A stretch of 23,878 nucleotides of DNA from Prevotellaceae bacterium UBA4359 (lineage in GTDB: Bacteria; Bacteroidota; Bacteroidia; Bacteroidales; Bacteroidaceae), in the NCBI GenBank assembly GCA_002393555.1, contig DGSP01000080.1, positions 63,307 to 87,184 of the forward strand. Reading direction: 5' to 3'. Positions 21,141 through 23,878 of the stretch are shown here, in pieces. The notes beneath the pieces are model-generated. The model saw only the letters and a program-made list of their open reading frames with translations, was not told where the DNA came from and made no database searches. Position 1 is the stretch's first letter, and each line of letters begins with the position of its first letter. A program made the translations under genes and the position numbers.

Positions 21141-23878
21141 TTACTTGACAAACATCTTGGCAGTCTTGTTGCCCACCTTCACCACGTAGGTGCCCATAGG
21201 CAGACTCACAAATCCGTTGCCTGTAGGTTGAGCCACTACGGTGCCGTTGGTGTTGTAGATGACAATCTGCTTACCCTCGGCACCACCGAAGTTCAGACCG
21301 CCCTTCTGCATGCCGATGACCACGCCCGTCGCGTCTTTCAGGTCGCGGATGGCCGTTGCCTCGTTCGATGGGAGGAGCATGAAGCGTGTGTTGTTCGTGC
21401 CTGCCTCAGTCTCAAACTCGTAGGCACCCAGCGAGAGGTCGAAGGTCATGTTCTTTTGGGTGTCGAGCAGCAGCATGGGCATATCCATACGGCTCGCTTC
21501 AATGTGCAGTGTGCCAGCGCGTTGAGCCGAGTAGCCCAGACGAATGTCGCCCGTGCTGGGACGCTCGTTGATGGCCATCTGCACTCCGTTCTCCACCGTG
21601 TAGATTTGCGCGGCAGCCTCACCGCTCATGAACTTGGCTGCATCGCACTCCAGTTCATAGTTGTGGCTGGCCTTCTCGTTCAGTACCACGCGAGTGCGGT
21701 CGGCATCGGCAGTCTCGTCGTTGCCGATGGTCAGGTTAATGAGCAGACGCTCTGGGGCAATTCCCTGAGCACGGCGCATGTTGGCCTGGTTCTTTTTCTT
21801 CTTCTCGCTCTGCGTGTAGGTTTCGCGGCGTTCAGCCTCGAAATTTATTTCTTCGACGCTCTCTGGCTTTTGCACGAAGAAGGCCTGATAGGGCTGCAGG
21901 TGATAGTCGTCATCGCCTGGGCGGTAAGCCTCATAACTGCTACCGTTCCATACGGTGATGGGAGCGCTGAAGTCGTTCTCGTCTATGCTGTAGTAACAGG
22001 AGTAGGGGTTGCCCACAAAGTTCCAACTGGCATTGGCAGCATTGCCGTTGCCTGTCGTGTAGGAAGCCAGCGGTTTAGGCTTGTCGCCACCGAAACTGGG
22101 GCGGTCGAAGGTGATGATGAGTTTGCCCTTTGCGCTCGACTGGAAGATGTAGCCCTGTCCAGCCAGCAGTTTCTCGCCCTCCACGTTCTTCCATCCGTTG
22201 GCACCCTGCATGGCGCGGATGAGACCGTCATACGTTCTCCACACATACTGGCCCGGATATTCGCAGTCGGCAATCGTCACGTCGTAGGGGAAACTGAAGA
22301 AATACCACTTGTCGGCTTTCACTTGCAGTTTCACTCTCAGTTTGTTCACAGGCAGGTTGCCTTGTGTTTCGCCGTTATCCTCGCCAATCAGCGAGGCACC
22401 TGTGCCGTCGCCGTCCACGTTCTGGTCCACCTCGTCGAAAGGTTGTGGCGTGTCGCCCTCCACGATGATGCCACCCTGCTCGCCCAGTTCGGCGTCGGGG
22501 GCTTCGGGAATGCGTTCCACGCCGTCCTCGAAGGTCACATCGCTGTTGGCGTAGAAGTTCTCGTAGTCGCCGGGTTGCAGAGCGCAGACTTTCACCTCAA
22601 GGAACTGGCTCCAGTTGGTGTCGTAGTAATACTTGTTATACAAGAACTCTGGCACATATAGTGTCTGGTGCTGATAGTCGTTGAAGGTATTGGTGCTGAT
22701 AGTCGGTACATCCACCATATAGGCATAGATGTCTTTCAGGCTACGGCAATCAGAGAAAGTATAGTCTCCTATGCTTTGAAGATAGGGCGGCAGGTGGAAT
22801 TCTTTCAGGTTGGAACAGCCTGAAAATGCGTTCGATGACACGACTGTTGTTTGAGGAGATAACTGCACGGATTGAAGGCTGTAACAGTACTCGAAAGTAC
22901 GGCTATTAATTGTAGCCACCCCTTGAGGAATCGTAATCGAAGAGAGTGCGGAGCATCCTGAAAAAGCACACTCTCCAATATAGGTGAGGCTGTTAGGAAG
23001 GTCAATTTCTTTCAGATTTGAACAACTTTCGAAGGCATAATCTCCCAGTATTTCCACCCCCTCCCAATTCGACACACTGCGCAGGTTATAGCATTGGGAG
23101 AAAGCGTAATAACCGATGCTGGTGACGGTTGTGGGCAGCACTACCGACATGATTTTTGTGTCTTTTAGGAAACTGCCGCCAAAGACATCGTCCTCAGAGT
23201 GATAGCCCTGATAGTATTGGTAGTCGTTCGCCACGATATTGGCTTCTTCCAAATCCAGTTCACGCAGGTTGATCATCTTGTTGCGTATCACCATCATGTC
23301 GTAACTGTTGATGGTGCCTGTCACCTTCAGTTTGGTCACCTTCAGCAGATTTTCTTCACCAATCTGGTTGGCGAGGTTAGAAGAGGATTCGTTTGCCGTT
23401 ACATTCACAGTCTTCAGCACGTTATCGCTGGAGCCTACTATCACATTCTGAAAGTCAGGCCATGCTGTTCGATAGGTATCGACGGCATCATCGGGAACAA
23501 TCAAGGTGGCTGTGGTAGCGATACTGCTTTTGTCTGACAAGGTACATGGGGTATTTCCTCCGAAAAACATATAAGCCATATTGCAGCCAGAGAAAGCAGA
23601 CCCTCCAATAGCCGTGACCCCTTCAGGAATGTTGATGGATGTCAGGCTGGAGCAGCCCTGGAAAGCAGACCCTCCAATAGCCGTGACCCCTTCAGGAATG
23701 TTGATGGATGTCAGGCTGGAGCAGTTCAGGAAAGCATAGTCTCCAATAGCCGTGACCCCTTCAGGAATGTTGATGGATGTCAGGCTGGAGCAGCCCCAGA
23801 AAGCAGACCCTCCAATAGCCGTGACCCCTTCAGGAATGTTGATGGATGTCAGTCTGGAGCAGCCCTGGAAAGCAGACT
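21141..23878 (-). CDS. BspA-like leucine-rich-repeat surface protein (N-terminus off window)
   Basis: A partial gene: the frame stays open to the right edge, so the apparent start at 23579 is only an internal Met. The N-terminal visible part is a series of 23-aa LRR_5/BspA repeats (SLTSINIPEGVTAIGGSAFQGC). More diverged LRRs follow (NLRSVSNWEGVEILGDYAFESCSNLKEIDLPNSLTYIGECAFSGC). A Tyr/Asp-rich region, beta-rich segments and a C-terminal domain (QIVIYNTNGTVVAQ...SLPMGTYVVKVGNKTAKMFVK) of the type IX secretion sorting kind complete it. BspA-type proteins bind host or bacterial surface partners in oral Bacteroidetes. It is probably exported and anchored outside. It heads the three-gene minus-strand operon. 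Confidence 0.87.
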   Translation of the reverse strand, partial: SAFQGCSRLTSINIPEGVTAIGGSAFWGCSSLTSINIPEGVTAIGDYAFLNCSSLTSINIPEGVTAIGGSAFQGCSSLTSINIPEGVTAIGGSAFSGCNMAYMFFGGNTPCTLSDKSSIATTATLIVPDDAVDTYRTAWPDFQNVIVGSSDNVLKTVNVTANESSSNLANQIGEENLLKVTKLKVTGTINSYDMMVIRNKMINLRELDLEEANIVANDYQYYQGYHSEDDVFGGSFLKDTKIMSVVLPTTVTSIGYYAFSQCYNLRSVSNWEGVEILGDYAFESCSNLKEIDLPNSLTYIGECAFSGCSALSSITIPQGVATINSRTFEYCYSLQSVQLSPQTTVVSSNAFSGCSNLKEFHLPPYLQSIGDYTFSDCRSLKDIYAYMVDVPTISTNTFNDYQHQTLYVPEFLYNKYYYDTNWSQFLEVKVCALQPGDYENFYANSDVTFEDGVERIPEAPDAELGEQGGIIVEGDTPQPFDEVDQNVDGDGTGASLIGEDNGETQGNLPVNKLRVKLQVKADKWYFFSFPYDVTIADCEYPGQYVWRTYDGLIRAMQGANGWKNVEGEKLLAGQGYIFQSSAKGKLIITFDRPSFGGDKPKPLASYTTGNGNAANASWNFVGNPYSCYYSIDENDFSAPITVWNGSSYEAYRPGDDDYHLQPYQAFFVQKPESVEEINFEAERRETYTQSEKKKKNQANMRRAQGIAPERLLINLTIGNDETADADRTRVVLNEKASHNYELECDAAKFMSGEAAAQIYTVENGVQMAINERPSTGDIRLGYSAQRAGTLHIEASRMDMPMLLLDTQKNMTFDLSLGAYEFETEAGTNNTRFMLLPSNEATAIRDLKDATGVVIGMQKGGLNFGGAEGKQIVIYNTNGTVVAQPTGNGFVSLPMGTYVVKVGNKTAKMFVK
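23593..23878. repeat. Near-identical 69-bp tandem repeats encoding LRR units
   Basis: The landmark GTGACCCCTTCAGGAATG recurs at 23614, 23683, 23752 and 23821, exactly 69 bp apart, and the array runs off the edge. DNA identity between units is nearly complete; differences fall in the codons before the conserved Cys (AFSGC, AFQGC, AFLNC, AFWGC) and in GGS/GDY. This looks like recent unit duplication. Confidence 0.9.

Noticed and set aside
21228..22661. 477-aa plus-strand ORF opposite the LRR protein gene
   Set aside because: Antisense shadow; the minus frame has LRR and sorting-domain features and extends past both ends.
23593..23878. CRISPR-like array at the right edge
   Set aside because: Units are contiguous 69-bp coding repeats with no spacers, translating to LRR motifs.

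Overview
The window looks like a chromosomal piece of a Bacteroidales bacterium, most likely Prevotella/Segatella-like. The clues are the UpxY/UpxZ-type capsule regulators, Bacteroidetes-type promoter boxes (TAnnTTTG) ahead of fabI, the tRNA and an AAA-ATPase gene, a BspA-like leucine-rich-repeat surface protein with a type IX secretion-like C-terminus, and a 60-aa 'MKKIYLAP' small protein. No tool was run; all calls come from reading the sequence and its translations.

Positions 1-686 hold no convincing gene. They hold a strong promoter (about 187-216) followed by a very hairpin-rich stretch (234-646) that ends in an intrinsic-terminator-like hairpin plus T7 (609-646). This lies just upstream of a NusG-paralogue antiterminator gene (upxY-like, 687-1421). 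Next comes an extremely C-rich, G-poor segment (about 1422-2400) with a upxZ-like gene (1669-2286) and three copies of a short palindromic repeat, one of them inside the upxZ reading frame.

Positions 2470-13770 are a surface polysaccharide (O-antigen, capsule or exopolysaccharide) operon on the + strand with mostly overlapping or abutting genes: Wzx flippase, Fe-S/F420-dehydrogenase-beta-like protein, polysaccharide pyruvyl transferase, Wzy polymerase, a membrane O-acyltransferase frameshifted at a G9 tract, GT4 glycosyltransferase, alpha/beta-hydrolase-like protein, a 447-nt repeat-rich gap, a glycosyltransferase/hexapeptide-acetyltransferase fusion, and a second GT4 glycosyltransferase. An AAA-ATPase/PD-(D/E)XK gene with its own promoter follows (13976-15517). 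After it come a WecG/TagA/CpsF transferase (15682-16503) and an NTP_transf_5 protein (16626-17741). No initiating sugar-phosphate transferase or sugar-nucleotide synthesis gene is present, so those must be encoded elsewhere.

The polysaccharide cluster ends in a tail-to-tail overlap with a bile acid:sodium symporter family gene (minus strand). A tRNA-Met(CAU) (minus), fabI (plus), and a minus-strand surface-protein operon follow: a partial BspA-like LRR protein running off the right edge, a dockerin/InlB-repeat secreted protein, and the 60-aa protein.

The most interesting unit is the regulatory front end. A long structured leader with a terminator-like hairpin, a NusG-like antiterminator, its likely antagonist UpxZ, and a C>G transcript resembling Rho-loading sequence together suggest an attenuation/antitermination switch for the locus. 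A G9 tract in the acyltransferase gene adds a candidate second layer of phase variation.
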